This document shows, in pieces, positions 21,590 to 33,800 of a stretch of 64,000 nt of DNA; within the stretch, counting starts at the first letter, position 1, and each line of letters starts with the position of its first letter. The notes beneath the pieces are model-generated. The model was not told where the DNA came from. It searched no databases and saw only the letters and a program-made list of their open reading frames with translations. The translations under genes were made by a program, and so were the position numbers. Source of the DNA: Plantago elongata (lineage: Eukaryota; Streptophyta; Magnoliopsida; Lamiales; Plantaginaceae); assembly GCA_036897095.1 (NCBI GenBank), contig JAYMSP010000053.1:1-64000 (forward strand). Reading direction: 5' to 3'.

Positions 21590-22992
21590 CTATACATAAA
21601 CAATAATAACACTATATATGGCAACATATACAATAAACATGTAGGATTCAGATGGTCTCAATCCAGCTTTCTCCATGCATTCAATAACATTTTCCTTCTT
21701 TGTTGTTATTAACCGTTCAACACGGTGGAGATGTTGCCACTCAGTCCTTGTTAATTCATGGTTATATTCAATGATATGGTCCTTAATTATCAAAAGATCT
21801 TGTTCTGCATCATATTGAACTCTTATGTGTGCTCTGCATCCACATCTTGTTATTCTATGTTGTTTTCTCTTTCTCTTATGTTTAATTTATGTTGCTTCAA
21901 GAAGTAAAGTTGGTGTGTTAGGTAGCACTTGAGCATGCTAAATACTTCTCTGTTAAGGCTTTAGTAACCTTCTCACGTCTCGTTGTCCACCTGTTGAAAC
22001 TAAAGCCCATCAATGCAACATGTTTTCTATAAATTTTTACTACATACTCAAAATCCTTGTTGCTCATGTTCACCAAACTTCCAATCATTAATTTGGGATT
22101 TTCTAGTGGATTAACAGCAAAATCTGTTGGTATAGTATATGCAGAAATTTATATAAACCTAAACATGATCATACATAAATCAAAGAGCAAAATATTAGAA
22201 ACACTGAAGCATTGGAAAACAGGTGTTGCCCATGGCACACAAAAAGGTCAACCAAAAACACAGAAGCTCTTATAACCTAAACACGATCAGATATAACCCA
22301 AAGAGCAAAACAGAAGAAGTATTAAAGTAGTGGGAAACATGTGTTACTCATGACACACAAAAGAGTAAACCAAAAATACAGAAGCTTTGATAACCTACAC
22401 ATGATCAGTAAACCAAAGAGCAACAAAAAGGAGCACTGAAGTAGTGGGAAACATGTGTTACTCATGGCACGCAAAAGAGTCTACAAAAAACACAGAAGCT
22501 CTGATAACCTACACATGATCAAATATAAACCAAAGAGCAATAAAAGGAGCACTGAAGCATTGGAGAACATGTGTTGTCCATGGCACACAAAAAGGTCAAC
22601 CAAAAATACAGAAGCTCTGATAACCTAAACATGATAACACATAAACCAAAAGAAGCAAAACTCAAGCAATTCTGAAGCAGTGGAAAAATTATACCAATAA
22701 CAACAATTTGCAAAGTGATGTTAGATTCCACTTCAATTTGCATAGTGATGTCAGATTCCACTTCCGGTTCTTCTTCTCCACGTATTTCGTACTCAGATTC
22801 AGCAACATGATTGGTATTCGACAACTGAAAGTAAAATCGAAGGTGGATTTTAAAGTTTTAAGAAGAAATTTATTGATTACATAGATAAATCATCTGGATA
22901 GAAGAAACTACCTGAATTCGAGATGTTGATTGATTGTCAAATTGAGACATGAGCTGTCGAATCTTCACCATTGTTTCTGGTGAAAAATCCAT
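21590..22992 (-). pseudogene. FAR1-like gene, N-terminal DNA-binding part only
   Basis: FAR1/FHY3-type proteins come from Mutator-like transposases and carry an N-terminal WRKY-GCM1-like zinc finger. Minus-strand pieces are 22992-22912 (MDFSPETMVKIRQLMSQFDN), an acidic exon from 22824 (SNTNHVAESEYEIRGEEEPE), 22123-21918 (VVKIYRKHVALMGFSFNRWT, KYLACSS) and 21845-21590 (GCRAHIRVQYDAEQD, EYNHELT, CMEKAGLRPSESY). The last two match the FAR1 domain order: Cys, then GC-A, then HNHEL-like. The transposase core and SWIM domain are absent. The KYLACSS exon reaches a stop and has no strong donor, so it may be a relic. A 116-bp array fills the middle intron. Confidence 0.5.
22148..22687 (-). repeat. About 4.6 copies of a 116-bp tandem repeat
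   Basis: Units begin near 22148, 22271, 22390, 22503 and 22620. Shared blocks are aacctaaacatgatca, aaaccaaagagcaa, ggaaaacatgtgtt, catggcacacaaaa and cagaagctctgata. Copies are perhaps 80-90% alike by eye. The array lies between the acidic exon and the FAR1-domain exon of the FAR1-like gene. Confidence 0.88.
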
Positions 22993-23925
22993 GATCGATC
23001 GTCGTGAGCTGGTAGAAAGGAGCTTAAATTATGAATTAAGTTTCAACTTTTTAAATGTTTTTATATAGTCCGGTTCAACTATTGGTTGAACCGCGTGGGG
23101 ATTTTTCCAGTGGCTTATGGTTGATGCATTTAGCCTTCAGTCTCCCCGTCTTCTTCTCATAATGAAGTGTCTCTTAAGAGATCACCACTTTCATGTTTAT
23201 GTGCGAAACGTGATCCCGATTCATGAGATTTAAAATTTATTCAACCAATTAAGAAATCGTTCTATCTAAATCTCTTAAAATCCTCTCTAACTACAGGCTA
23301 ATATCATAACTTATCATGTCCCGCACTATTCATGTAAATTGCATCTGACACGGCGTATCACAAATTGATCATGTTGAATTCAAATATGTGATGAAAAAGA
23401 TACTACATCTTTTATTAAACCCGAAACACACGCGAGGAATTCTATGAAATTACATTACAATCTGAAATAGGATATGTTAATTTATCTACAATCTCACAGG
23501 AAAGCTAGTTAAAAAAATCACATAGCAGCAGCGAAACTGAATTGTGCAGGCACACATGAAAAGCAAGAGAGATGCCTGAAAATGAGGAAACAAAAAAATA
23601 AAAGAAGACAAAACGAACAAAAACAAAAAAAGTATACGCAAGTTGCAAATGGGCACAATTGATATCGAAAGAAAGCAGTGGGCGGGCTGATTAAGAAATA
23701 TGGATCGAATCAAATCCAATCCAATCCAAACCCGCAGATCTCTTCCCCAAAACAATCAGCCCACCGCAGTCAGTCACCCAAACCAATGCATAATCTTCGA
23801 TTCACCCACCGGCACGTGTCTTTCCTTGACTAAACAACAAAAACAAAAGAGAAAAAGGAAATTAGAATACCAAATAAAACATTTCTCGAAATAATGGATT
23901 AACCCATCCCATATTTATATCCAGT
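22993..23925. other. Intergenic DNA between FAR1-like and carrier genes
   Basis: No gene is supported. The right part leads into the promoter of the mitochondrial carrier. Confidence 0.4.
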
Positions 23926-23934
23926 AAACCCTAA
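23926..23934 (+). promoter_or_regulatory. Telobox AAACCCTAA in the carrier gene promoter
   Basis: An exact AAACCCTAA, preceded by a TATTTATAT-like box near 23911-23919. Teloboxes are common near plant transcription starts of growth-linked genes. The role here is inferred. Confidence 0.4.
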
Positions 23935-23987
23935 AAGGACTTGCGCCACTTTCTCTCACTTTTTTCAGTTACAAACCTCAGCTAGCT

Positions 23988-24016
23988 TGCTTCTTCTTCT
24001 TCTTCTTCTTCTTCTA
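23988..24016 (+). repeat. (CTT)n microsatellite in the leader region
   Basis: About nine CTT units. It probably lies in the 5' UTR of the downstream carrier gene, where pyrimidine repeats are common in plants. Confidence 0.85.
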
Positions 24017-24428
24017 CTCTCTATATATGCAGTATTACCATCTTATCCACAACACCGATTAATCCATATATTATTTTATTATATCCTCGTTTTCTTCAAT
24101 CTGTGTGCGATTGAGTGAGTGTTTTAACCGATTCATCGGTTACTGGTGAGAAGAAATGCTGCTCGATCTCTTTGTTCTCATTCATTTCCGTTCTCTAATC
24201 TCTTTACGCAAACGAAAAAAACTTCACTGATTCATTTACTTACTTGCTTACTTCAATCAATCAATCCTTCAACTAATTAGGTTTTGCTCGATTTTTTGTT
24301 TTTTCTTTCTTTTCCTGATGATGTCCTTTTGCTGTTTGTAAATAGAGATTCGGAAGATTAGTAGGTTCTAGTATGTATTGATTGGGTTTTTGTTGTATTT
24401 GGATTTTGTTTGTTTGTTTCTTTGTTGG

Positions 24429-25463
24429 ATGGCGAAAATGAGTTTAAGTACTGCAGAAGATGATTCAGCTACTGAGATTCATCTTCCAGCTGACATTGAC
24501 TGGGAGATGCTAGACAAATCTAAGTTTTTCCTCCTCGGTGCGGCCCTATTTTCGGGCGTATCGGGGACGCTTTACCCCATTGTAGTGCTGAAAACGCGAA
24601 AGCAGGTGATGCTGAGTGAGATTTCATGTTTTAAAATGGCGAGTTCGATTGTTAGGAATGAGGGATTCAAGGGGTTTTATCGTGGGTTCGGGACGTCGTT
24701 AATGGGGACTATCCCTGCACGAGCGCTATACATGGGTGCGCTTGAGGTTACGAAGAGTAGTGTAGGGAACATTGCAAGTGTGCAGTTTGGGATGTCTGAG
24801 GCATCAGCTTCGGCTATTGCGAATGCTGCAGCTGGGCTAAGTGCTTCGATGGCTGCACAGCTTGTTTGGACGCCAATAGATGTGATTAGCCAGAGGTTGA
24901 TGGTGCAGGGAGGTGGGGCGGGGTCGGGGATGGTGGTTGGTTTGAAGAAGTATAATGGAGGATTTGATGCTTTTAGGAAGATTGTGCATGCGGATGGGAT
25001 GAGAGGGTTGTACCGTGGGTTTGGCATATCTACGTTGACTTACGCTCCATCTAATGCTGTTTGGTGGGCGTCTTACTCAATGGCGCATAGAGGTATCTGG
25101 GGTTTGGTTGGCTGTTATTGCTGTAAGAAGGACAATGTGAATGGTTATAGGCCTGATGGGATGGCGGTGGTGGGAGTTCAGGGAGTCAGTGCAGCAATGG
25201 CTAGTGGGGTTTCAGCATTGGTGACAATGCCGCTTGATACGATTAAGACTCGGCTTCAGGTTTTGGATGGAGATGGAAGTGGGAGAGGTAGGTCCTTGAC
25301 TATTATTGAGACTCTGAGGAATTTGGTGAAGGAAGGTGGATTAGGGGCATGTTATAGAGGGTTAGGGCCGAGGTGGGCTTCAATGTCTATGTCTGCAACT
25401 ACCATGATAACTACCTATGAGTTTCTCAAACGGCTTTCTACCAAGAATGATAGCTTTGCTTGA
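24429..25463 (+). CDS. Mitochondrial carrier family protein, SLC25A44-like
   Basis: A solute carrier of the mitochondrial inner membrane. The animal SLC25A44 moves branched-chain amino acids; the substrate of plant relatives is not settled. The intronless frame gives 344 aa with three mitochondrial-carrier repeats. The signature PxDxxxR/K is degenerate in repeat 1 (PIVVLKTRKQ) and good in repeats 2 (PIDVISQRL) and 3 (PLDTIKTRL), each followed by a G-x-x-G-x-YRG block (GFKGFYRGFG, GMRGLYRGFG, GLGACYRGLG). The N-terminal IDWEMLDKSKFFLLGAALFS is as in plant SLC25A44-like proteins. The start at 24429 gives MAKMSLST; MSLST at 24438 is an alternative. A frame extension above it uses no ATG. Looks intact. 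Confidence 0.88.
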   Translation: MAKMSLSTAEDDSATEIHLPADIDWEMLDKSKFFLLGAALFSGVSGTLYPIVVLKTRKQVMLSEISCFKMASSIVRNEGFKGFYRGFGTSLMGTIPARALYMGALEVTKSSVGNIASVQFGMSEASASAIANAAAGLSASMAAQLVWTPIDVISQRLMVQGGGAGSGMVVGLKKYNGGFDAFRKIVHADGMRGLYRGFGISTLTYAPSNAVWWASYSMAHRGIWGLVGCYCCKKDNVNGYRPDGMAVVGVQGVSAAMASGVSALVTMPLDTIKTRLQVLDGDGSGRGRSLTIIETLRNLVKEGGLGACYRGLGPRWASMSMSATTMITTYEFLKRLSTKNDSFA

Positions 25464-27200
25464 TTAGTTTTGAGTTCGTTGATGCTTTGAGCTGATGAAG
25501 AGTAGGAAACGGGGAGAGGATTAAATGTTTTGAGCGGGAAAAGAAATGTTCTGTTTTATTCATTACCGACCCCGGTTTTTACATAGTTTATCATAAGATG
25601 CGGCCAAATAGGTGGCCTTATACCATAACAGTGTATATTTGTGAAAAAAAGTGTACATATGCAAGTTAACTAGTTTGTGTTCCCTGTAATGGTTCTGATA
25701 ATGAAATGGCAAATCTTTCAGATTTCAATCTTGAGATCAAACTTTTATATTTATGTTCCTATTCATCTTATTGATTCCATCGTTTTCATTTTAATTACCT
25801 AAAGTGTGCATTAATTGCTGATGTTGTATAAGGACATCTGCTTTCAATGTGAATACTGGCCATATGATTAGGTTTTGTATTATGCTGCTGCATACACATG
25901 GTTTATGGTTAGGCCTTCTTTCTTATGCCGTGTATCTTTTGTCGGTTACCTTAATTTGTCGTGAATGTATGTCATTGGTAAGTTTGAAGACGCGTTTACC
26001 TCCCGTTGTCCAATCTGTTTTCTTTTATTTGAAAACAGTAGCTGACTACTTGAGGGTGGTTGGCCTGTCCTTGGTTGTTGGCCTTGTTGAAACTGAGGAG
26101 GCAGAGCATTTGCTGCCTTAGATTGTTAATGCTGGCCATTTACCGTTCTTGGAAAGTCAAAAAACTGAGGAGGCAGAGCATTTGCTGTCTTAGATTGCTA
26201 CTGCTGGGCCATTGTCCGTTCTGGAACGTCAAAATCTGCCTTCAATATATTACCTCTTCCTCCAAAGGGCAGATTTATGCTTGATACTGCCCCCCTGATC
26301 ACATTTACCTGTGTACTCGCTGATGACCCTAAAAGTTCTTATTATAAGACGGATTGTTATATACTTATCTGCAAGTTTGTGACGAGGAGGATTACCAAAA
26401 GTATTATTCACAGGCTGACTCTAGGATAAGCGAGTTGTTACGTCAAGTTCGTGTCGTATTGGTAAGGAGGATAGCCTCCAATGCGATTCTGATTCGAAAT
26501 AGGGGCTGCAAGAGGTGCCACTTGCAACCCTTATGATTCCTCTGCATTTTGCAGGTCTGGTGCAAATGCATGTACTGATTCAAGCCCATGCTTGTATTGT
26601 CTCACAACATTTTGGGTCCATAAAGTTGAATGCAGCCTTTACTTAGATCTGCTGCGCAAACCAATATTCTCCTTCCATACAGGACCACACTTTTCCTTAA
26701 TGCTCACCATGTGATTCTTGTATACCTATTTTGACATATAAATCTTATACCATGCGTTTCCTGACATATGCTGAAGGTTTGATGGTTCTGATGATTTTAA
26801 GGTCTACTAGTTGAGGTGCAGTGAGTCGGATTCTGATTTCGATGGACACTGAAAGAAGAACACATGCAAGGATATAAATAATATTTGAGCAGATGCAGAC
26901 TAGAACAAAAATGCTGAAATCTACTGCAGGCGATAACTACTACTGATAAGCTTTCAAGTCCAGAACACAACTACTTTATTGATGATCAACAAAGATCCAA
27001 GCTTAGTTACTAATCTTACAGGGAACGTTGTTAAGTTCCACAAAACAAGCATTACTATAAAATCTCAAACTTCACATCTTACACAAATTAGAATTCCAGA
27101 TTCTCAGTTCACTTGCAAACCCAAAGCAATAACAATATCGAACAATATAACGTAGCGAACGGTTCTATTTCCTGTTATTCCTTAATTATGATAATGCAAA
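25464..27200. other. Intergenic DNA, no gene supported
   Basis: This contains the carrier 3' UTR, a local 72-bp duplication at about 26090-26234 and short open frames that I do not recognise. It may include a diverged repeat, but I cannot name one. Confidence 0.35.
26090..26234 (+). repeat. Two-copy tandem duplication, about 72 bp
   Basis: Both copies begin aactgaggaggcagagcatt and share ttgctg, ttagattg, atgctgg/ctgctgg, ccgttct and gtcaaaa blocks. They differ by roughly ten substitutions or short indels. Confidence 0.8.
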
Positions 27201-27212
27201 TGAAGTCGAACA

Positions 27213-27233
27213 TAGCCAAGGATGAACTGCCTG
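27213..27233 (-). promoter_or_regulatory. miR169 target site in NF-YA 3' UTR
   Basis: The plus strand reads tagccaaggatgaactgcctg, matching the mature miR169 sequence as I remember it at positions 2-13, with differences only at 1, 14, 15, 20 and 21. The minus-strand NF-YA transcript therefore has a complementary site 13-34 bases after its stop codon, where plant NF-YA mRNAs are known to be cut by miR169. Confidence 0.85.
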
Positions 27234-27246
27234 ATATCACACGGGG

Positions 27247-30200
27247 TCAGATTGCGGTGCTGATCCGTGTATACCGGTCGACGGACAACAGAACGCTCTC
27301 GTCTGGTGCCAGGACACGTGAGCGTGTTCCATTATGCACCGTTCCAAAAGAGGCTCTGAAGTCATGTTGCTGATAAACATCTTCGTTGTTGAAGATGCAG
27401 GAGACGTCTGAACTAGACTGGGTGGAGGTCCCCCAGCTGTTACTCCCGGAGTGCTGAATCTTGGGCTCAGATGTGTCTCCACCCATGTGCTTTAACGAGA
27501 GGTCTTTTGCATACATCTGGTTGGATGGCTTTGGCTGTTGTATGATCTTGGTATTGAGAAAGCGGCCACCAGATCCCCTAGCTCTCTTTAGTGCATGGCG
27601 ATGCCTAGACTCGTGAAGATATGGCTGGAAATTTGAAGAGATGAAAATTTGTAGAAATGACATTATTTTATGCATCCAATAAGGTGCTGAATTACATAAT
27701 AAAAGTACAGTCACAACTCTATACAGTCTTCTATTTGAATGCAGGAAAATATCACTGTAATTTGTTAATCCACAGAGTGTGTTCCTAGAGGCTTTTACTG
27801 TACTAGCACAATAACTGACTTGGAAGAGAAGAAGCTAAACAAATTTTAGGGACAAAGAGCGGAAAAATAATACCTTTCTAGCCTTCGTAATCTTGTTGTG
27901 AACCTCAAGTTTGGCACGAATTTGTCGACGCCTAAGGATAGCATGGTACTGTTTTGCATTCACATAAACAGGAATGCCTTCCGTGTAATCGAGAGGAAGA
28001 ACAACTCTAGCAGGTGTCATCCCCATAAGTTTAGGATAAACCTAGTTACATTTCCAAAACAAGTAAATAACATGGTTGACCTTTATCATATTTTATGCAA
28101 TGCAAATTTCATTAAGGGCCTAACTCAGCTTAATGCTACTCACTATTACATGTACTTTTGAGCTGATCAAAGAAACTAGTATGGATAAAAGGTCACTTAT
28201 GATACCCCTGAAACATTTATATTTTTTTAGCTCACCACTCACCAGAACAGAAGAAAGCAACTTTTCTATATCATAGACACCAGAACAGAAAATTGCATTC
28301 ATATAACATAAACTTTATAACTGATCCCAACTAGTTATATTATCGGCTCAATGGCAAGGAGTAGTATGTGTTTTTGGACTTCACTAGATAAACAAGTCTA
28401 CTGGAGTTCAGTACTTACAACAGCATTTGGCCCATAAGCAGTAATTATGCTGCCAAAGTATGGTTCAGCAAAATGGTTGGAATTGCAAGCCTGTGAGGAA
28501 AAACAAATAGTAAGGTATAATTGTCTTAAATAAGACATCAAATGTAAATGGGCATGCTTATGATAATGAAGATGATTACTCACCAATGAAGACATGTGTT
28601 GGCCTTGAAGTTGATTATTGACATAATCCTCATTTCCCCAAGACAGATATGGTTTAGTACAAGCTTCCCCTTTTTTCAAATGAGTTTCAAACACATCTAT
28701 AGGAAAGAAGAAAATAGTTCAAAACTCTGTATTTTGCATAACTACCATAGACTTTACTGTAACAATTACCAGGCTGAAATGAAATATTTTGCATGTTTGA
28801 GTTGCTTCGAGCCAAAGTAGCCCCTTCATTATGAGCTTGCCCAGATGACAGACTCGAAGAAGAATCCTGTTCTTGATACAGGGTATCTGATTGCTTTGCA
28901 TGACTGTAACAGTGTTCAGATGTGTTTTCCGGCTCAGCAGCTGCTCCACATTTGGAGAGTGAGAGCTGTAGCTGCTTCGTGGGGTACCATGGAGACGCAG
29001 AAAGACTATCAAAAGCAATGGTATGACCAGAGTCCTTGCTGAGTACGCTTTGCATCCTATATATGCAGTTGTTAATCTTCTAGCTATCTAATGAAGTGGA
29101 AGGCCTTCAACAATGCGTAACAAAAGCGAGAATAACCTTTATAAACTTGTTACCTGATCCAGCATAAGACAAACTGGATCAGTTAAACATGGAACACTAG
29201 CTTACTTCAATGTTGTACAATTGTGAATTTAGCCTATTTATGAACTAAACTCTAGTGCGTTATTGTGACTGATAAAGAACTGTAAAGTAGATGTGAATAA
29301 GATCTATTTGGCTTAGAAAATACTATGTTTTCTGGAGTTCTATTGAAAGAAAGGAACTACAAGTTAAAACAACAACTAACCAACCCTAAGGGGTGAAACC
29401 AACTCTTACGAGAGGAATAAGCAAAATACTGACTACCTAGTAATAATCAAATCCTGCGACTCTCTTGTATAACTAGTCATCTGACAATATCCTGATTCAA
29501 AACTCTATTAGGTTACTTGTTACCGTAACAATTCTTTACCCCTTAAATGAGCCACACCTCTTCCTCCTCTTCTTGTCAACTCACATATAAAGTTCTAGAA
29601 TTGCAAAAGAAATTATAGAACTTGAAAATCTATCTTAATCCCTACCACTACAGGAAACTGGAGTTTCATAGTTATCACTTTAAGAGCATCATTTTGAACG
29701 TAAGATTAAGAATAATCTAAGATAGGGATCCTATATAGTGCACCAAAGCTTAACTATATTTGGTGTACATTTACAGATTATAAAGGCAAATACCGTACAC
29801 TAAGCAATCTACGGTTATTTGTGGAGTAACTTACTATGTGGCAACTGAAAGGTTTGTTCTCGTGCATATTTTGTTTTCCTTATTGGGAATCTGAAATAGG
29901 ACAAACTATGTACATAACAGAATCCTTCCAACAAGTCCAGCTGATATTTACCCAGTTAAATTCCTAATATTAAGGGGCTATATACTTAATCCTCAGCTAT
30001 AACCAATCGTGATTCGTGACACATCATTTGAGAAAACCTCATCAGAATCATATGCCCAAAAACCCAGGGTGAAATGGAGTTACTATCATTTGACTACCAA
30101 GTTAGTCGAAAAAGTGTACATTCATATAGGTACTTTATCAACACCGGATGGTAAAGAATTAAGCATTTACTGAAACTAAACAAAAAGCAATCAAGCATCC

Positions 30201-30656
30201 CAATAGCTTGGCCTCCAAAACACGCGTTCCACGACACAATTACTCGACTGATTCTAGTCCAGACTAAGGCAAGAATTGATATCTCAAACTTCTCCAAGTC
30301 TGAACTGACAGATGGCTCAACATATGATACAACCAAGGTGAGAATTTTCAAAACTTCAATGTTGTTCAAATACTACATCAGATACAACAAAGAAACAAAA
30401 CTAGAGAAATTCAAGTCAACATAGAGATAACAGCAACAAAAACATAGAGTTAACGATTATCAGAAACATAAAATTCAGATTACAATACTCAAAATCAGCT
30501 AAACACACTCAAGAACAGTAATCCCTAAACCCTTTCCAGAGAAATCAAGAAACACAAAAAAGCATGAAGCTGTGTACATTTTTTGAGAGAGAAATAAAGA
30601 GAGAGAGACCTGTAGATAGATTCAGAAGTTGGCTTTTGTCTTTGAGAAGAACCCAT
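27247..30656 (-). CDS. NF-YA: Nuclear transcription factor Y subunit A (CCAAT-binding)
   Basis: NF-YA joins the NF-YB/NF-YC dimer and gives CCAAT-box recognition in the nucleus. Six coding exons fit on the minus strand: 30656-30610 ([16 protein letters not shown]), 29056-28770, 28696-28584, 28490-28419, 28041-27874 and 27624-27247, about 354 aa, all in phase. The core domain is complete: [20 protein letters not shown] (NF-YB/C binding), a linker with HNKITKARK, then [20 protein letters not shown] with RFLNTK (DNA contact). The intron splitting the core after KARK is conserved in the family. A 1.55-kb intron follows the first exon. An alternative start at the MQSVLS methionine in exon 2 is possible. 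The miR169 site in the 3' UTR predicts small-RNA control, often linked to nitrogen or drought responses. Confidence 0.94.
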
Positions 30657-30759
30657 GTACAGTTGTTTAGCTTTTGGTCCTTATGCTACATAGGTATCAA
30701 CTCCAACAAAAAACTGAAGGAGAGGAGAAGAAGAGATAATAAGTAACTACCCTATGATA

Positions 30760-33700
30760 TGATATTTAGATGTAAAAAAGATTGAATTGTTTAGCTTAAA
30801 TAATTCCCTCCACCATTATCAGCCATACCCACCATCTCCTTTGTTTATCTTCGGATTCTTGAATTTGATGCAAAATCTTACTAAATTGAGTTTAAAATGC
30901 ATACTTACTCACACTTAATTAATTAAGGTTTTGATTGCATAGCCAACCTCAACTTTAACTTTACTAGATGAGAAAACTTTACAACATTGAAATTTTGCAT
31001 TAAAACCCCCACATCTATTACCTATCTCTAATTAGGGACGAAGTCAACATTTCAAATTTCAAGAGATAAAATTATATAAACAAGCTTATTTTCAAAATTG
31101 AAGAAACATATCCTAAAATGAAAATGTTACGCACAAAAATATTTCTTTTCAAAATTGAGCTTCAGACTGATCCCTAACTTTTAATGATCATAAAATTACA
31201 AAACGTGAATGGAGTGTGGTATATCCATATCACTACCACAAAGTCTGTACTTGAGCGGTAAGGATTTTTAGTACCGGAAATTAAGTATTGTTTTTTAATT
31301 TTATAGATGAGATTATAGTGTTGAGATATTGAATGTGAATTGGTGAAAGTAGAAAGGGTAAATTTATCGAATACACACAATAATTTTTTTTAGATTCTTC
31401 AAGGATTCTACCCAATTTTCCTGAAAAGATGTGTAGTGGGACTACTATTGACAAAAGCCATTGCCCTGTGACAGGGAAAAAGGCATCTAAGGTCTGAGGT
31501 GTGCTCCAATAACAAAGTTTTGCTCCCTCATATTTAATACCCATAATTAGTTGACATCTAAGTTGCATTAGTTCCACTAAACCCAACTCTATCAACCAAA
31601 AACAAGATAATTACGAGGCTTAATTAATTCAACGGCCTACTTGATAAACTTTAATCACATTCCAATAGAGTAGGACAAAACACTTAAAGAGAAATTAAAA
31701 AAATAATGCAGAGGAAGGGTACAAAATAGATAGGTCTTGATAAGTTCATGCTTTGTCAGCTAATGAGGAGCAAGATTATACATTAAGATTTCAGATTAAG
31801 ACAATGATAGTGACATCATGTGTGACACAATTAAGCAAAACAAGATGGTCAGTATATAAAATCAATATAACTTACTTTCTTTTTAATCACCAAAATTGGA
31901 ACTTGCAAAGAGGATTCTGAAAGCAAAAATGAATGTGATTTTCTGTTTAAGTATGTGAGTCACTCTATGATGATTATGAAAAAGAAACAAAAGGATCCAA
32001 AGTGAAATTGTCAATCCTTTTCCAATAATTACATGTTACCTGCCTTTTAAGAAAATGGCTCAACCTATTTTATAGGTTTTCTTGGCACAAAAGACTTATC
32101 CATTTCACTACTTTAATTCTTTATAACCTTTTTATTCTGTACCATTCAAAGTATTTAACTTTTACATCATACGTAATTCGTTATAAAAAATTTCATATGA
32201 AATAGTTGACTCTACACTACAAACTCGAGCAATTAGATGTATTAATTACAAAGTTGAAAAATACGCCACTTCAAATACAAGTAGAGTTAACAATGAAAAA
32301 ACAAGCTAAATCTATCATTTTTAAAGTTGATCCCGCAAATAATTTCAACTTTAACATAAATTTATCTCGAATCATAATATTGAATGTTTAATTAAGATAT
32401 ACTGCTATTAATTACTAAAGTTTCAATTTATATATAGATTATCATATATTCCAGTTGAAGATTTTTTACATTATAATTAATTTGCACAGTTGCTAAAACA
32501 TGTTAGATTCATTATAAAAAGCAATACATATGATATCTACTTTATCTCTTCTTTTTATCCTATGATGATATCTAAATACACTGAAAGCTAAATGTACTTG
32601 TAATATCAATTTTATGTGTAGTCTTCCTTTTTAGATATTCTCTGGATTTATCTTTATGGTGTCTAACCTTGCATGATGCATTATATCATTAAATGACAGA
32701 TACCTAAAATTTTACACTTTTGAATAAGCCAACTTGATTATCTAATTGTAAAAACATAAGACAATAAAAGTACCAATAATGGAGTTTTTATCTCAATTAC
32801 CTTGGGCTAAATGAACAGGAAAGGAGTCGTAGAATTGGAACAATGCAGTGTCTTCTCCAATGTAGTAATAAATTTCGTCGAATTTCTCAACTATTAACCT
32901 CCAAACATATAATGTGTTAGCGTGTTATACTTTGTTTCTCTAGTCACATTAATTATAATCGCGCACATAATTCATACCGTATACGAGTTCAAAGAGGCTC
33001 ATACAAACAAGCGGGTAAGCATCGAGAGGCTATATCCAAGTGACCATTTTGAGCTAGCCCATAATATCTCAATGCTAAAGGAACAAGAATCTTTTGACTC
33101 CACAAGACAAAATACTCACATTCATATCATGTTGTATTTAAAATTTCGAGTCCATACTCACTTTAATGCTTCCACATAAAATTTAGAAATGATATGATAA
33201 TATACTACTCGTAATGATAATATCAAAATCACATCCAAAAAGATCAATAAAAATTTATACTAGGAGTATTTAACAACTTTCCAAGTAGCCTACTTATGAA
33301 AACGATCTGTATAAGTATTAGAAAAATGTATCATTTTCGAAACCCAATTTTCTACTATTCTTTACAGCTGCCAGATCAAACCAGTTAAACTAACAACTGC
33401 CTTTCACCTCAAGATTACAAAACTAATTGTAATTAACAGATCATAAGTGAAGTGGGCTTATAATGGAACAAGTTTATTAGTATTAAAAGATGCTCTAATT
33501 ATTGCTTAGCTGACGTAATACAAGGACATGGTATAGTTTAGATGTCCCAGTCATATTTTTAGAATGTAGTAATCATCAGAATTTCCTAAGTACGAGACAG
33601 ACATTATAGCAGATTGTATTGACATGACTTGGCTTTCTCCATTAAGGTTATACTTTAGCCTTCATCTTTACTTCAACTCAAGATTCTTGATTCTTGCATG

Positions 33701-33800
33701 TTTTAACTTCTAATCGAAGATACAACATCATAGACCACAATCATCACATACAATAATAGGATACTAAATCTGGTAACATCCATTTCTTTCTAAAATCTGG
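30760..33800. other. About 3 kb AT-rich intergenic DNA
   Basis: No coding region, RNA gene or clear transposon is recognised. Short open frames look random. Confidence 0.45.
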
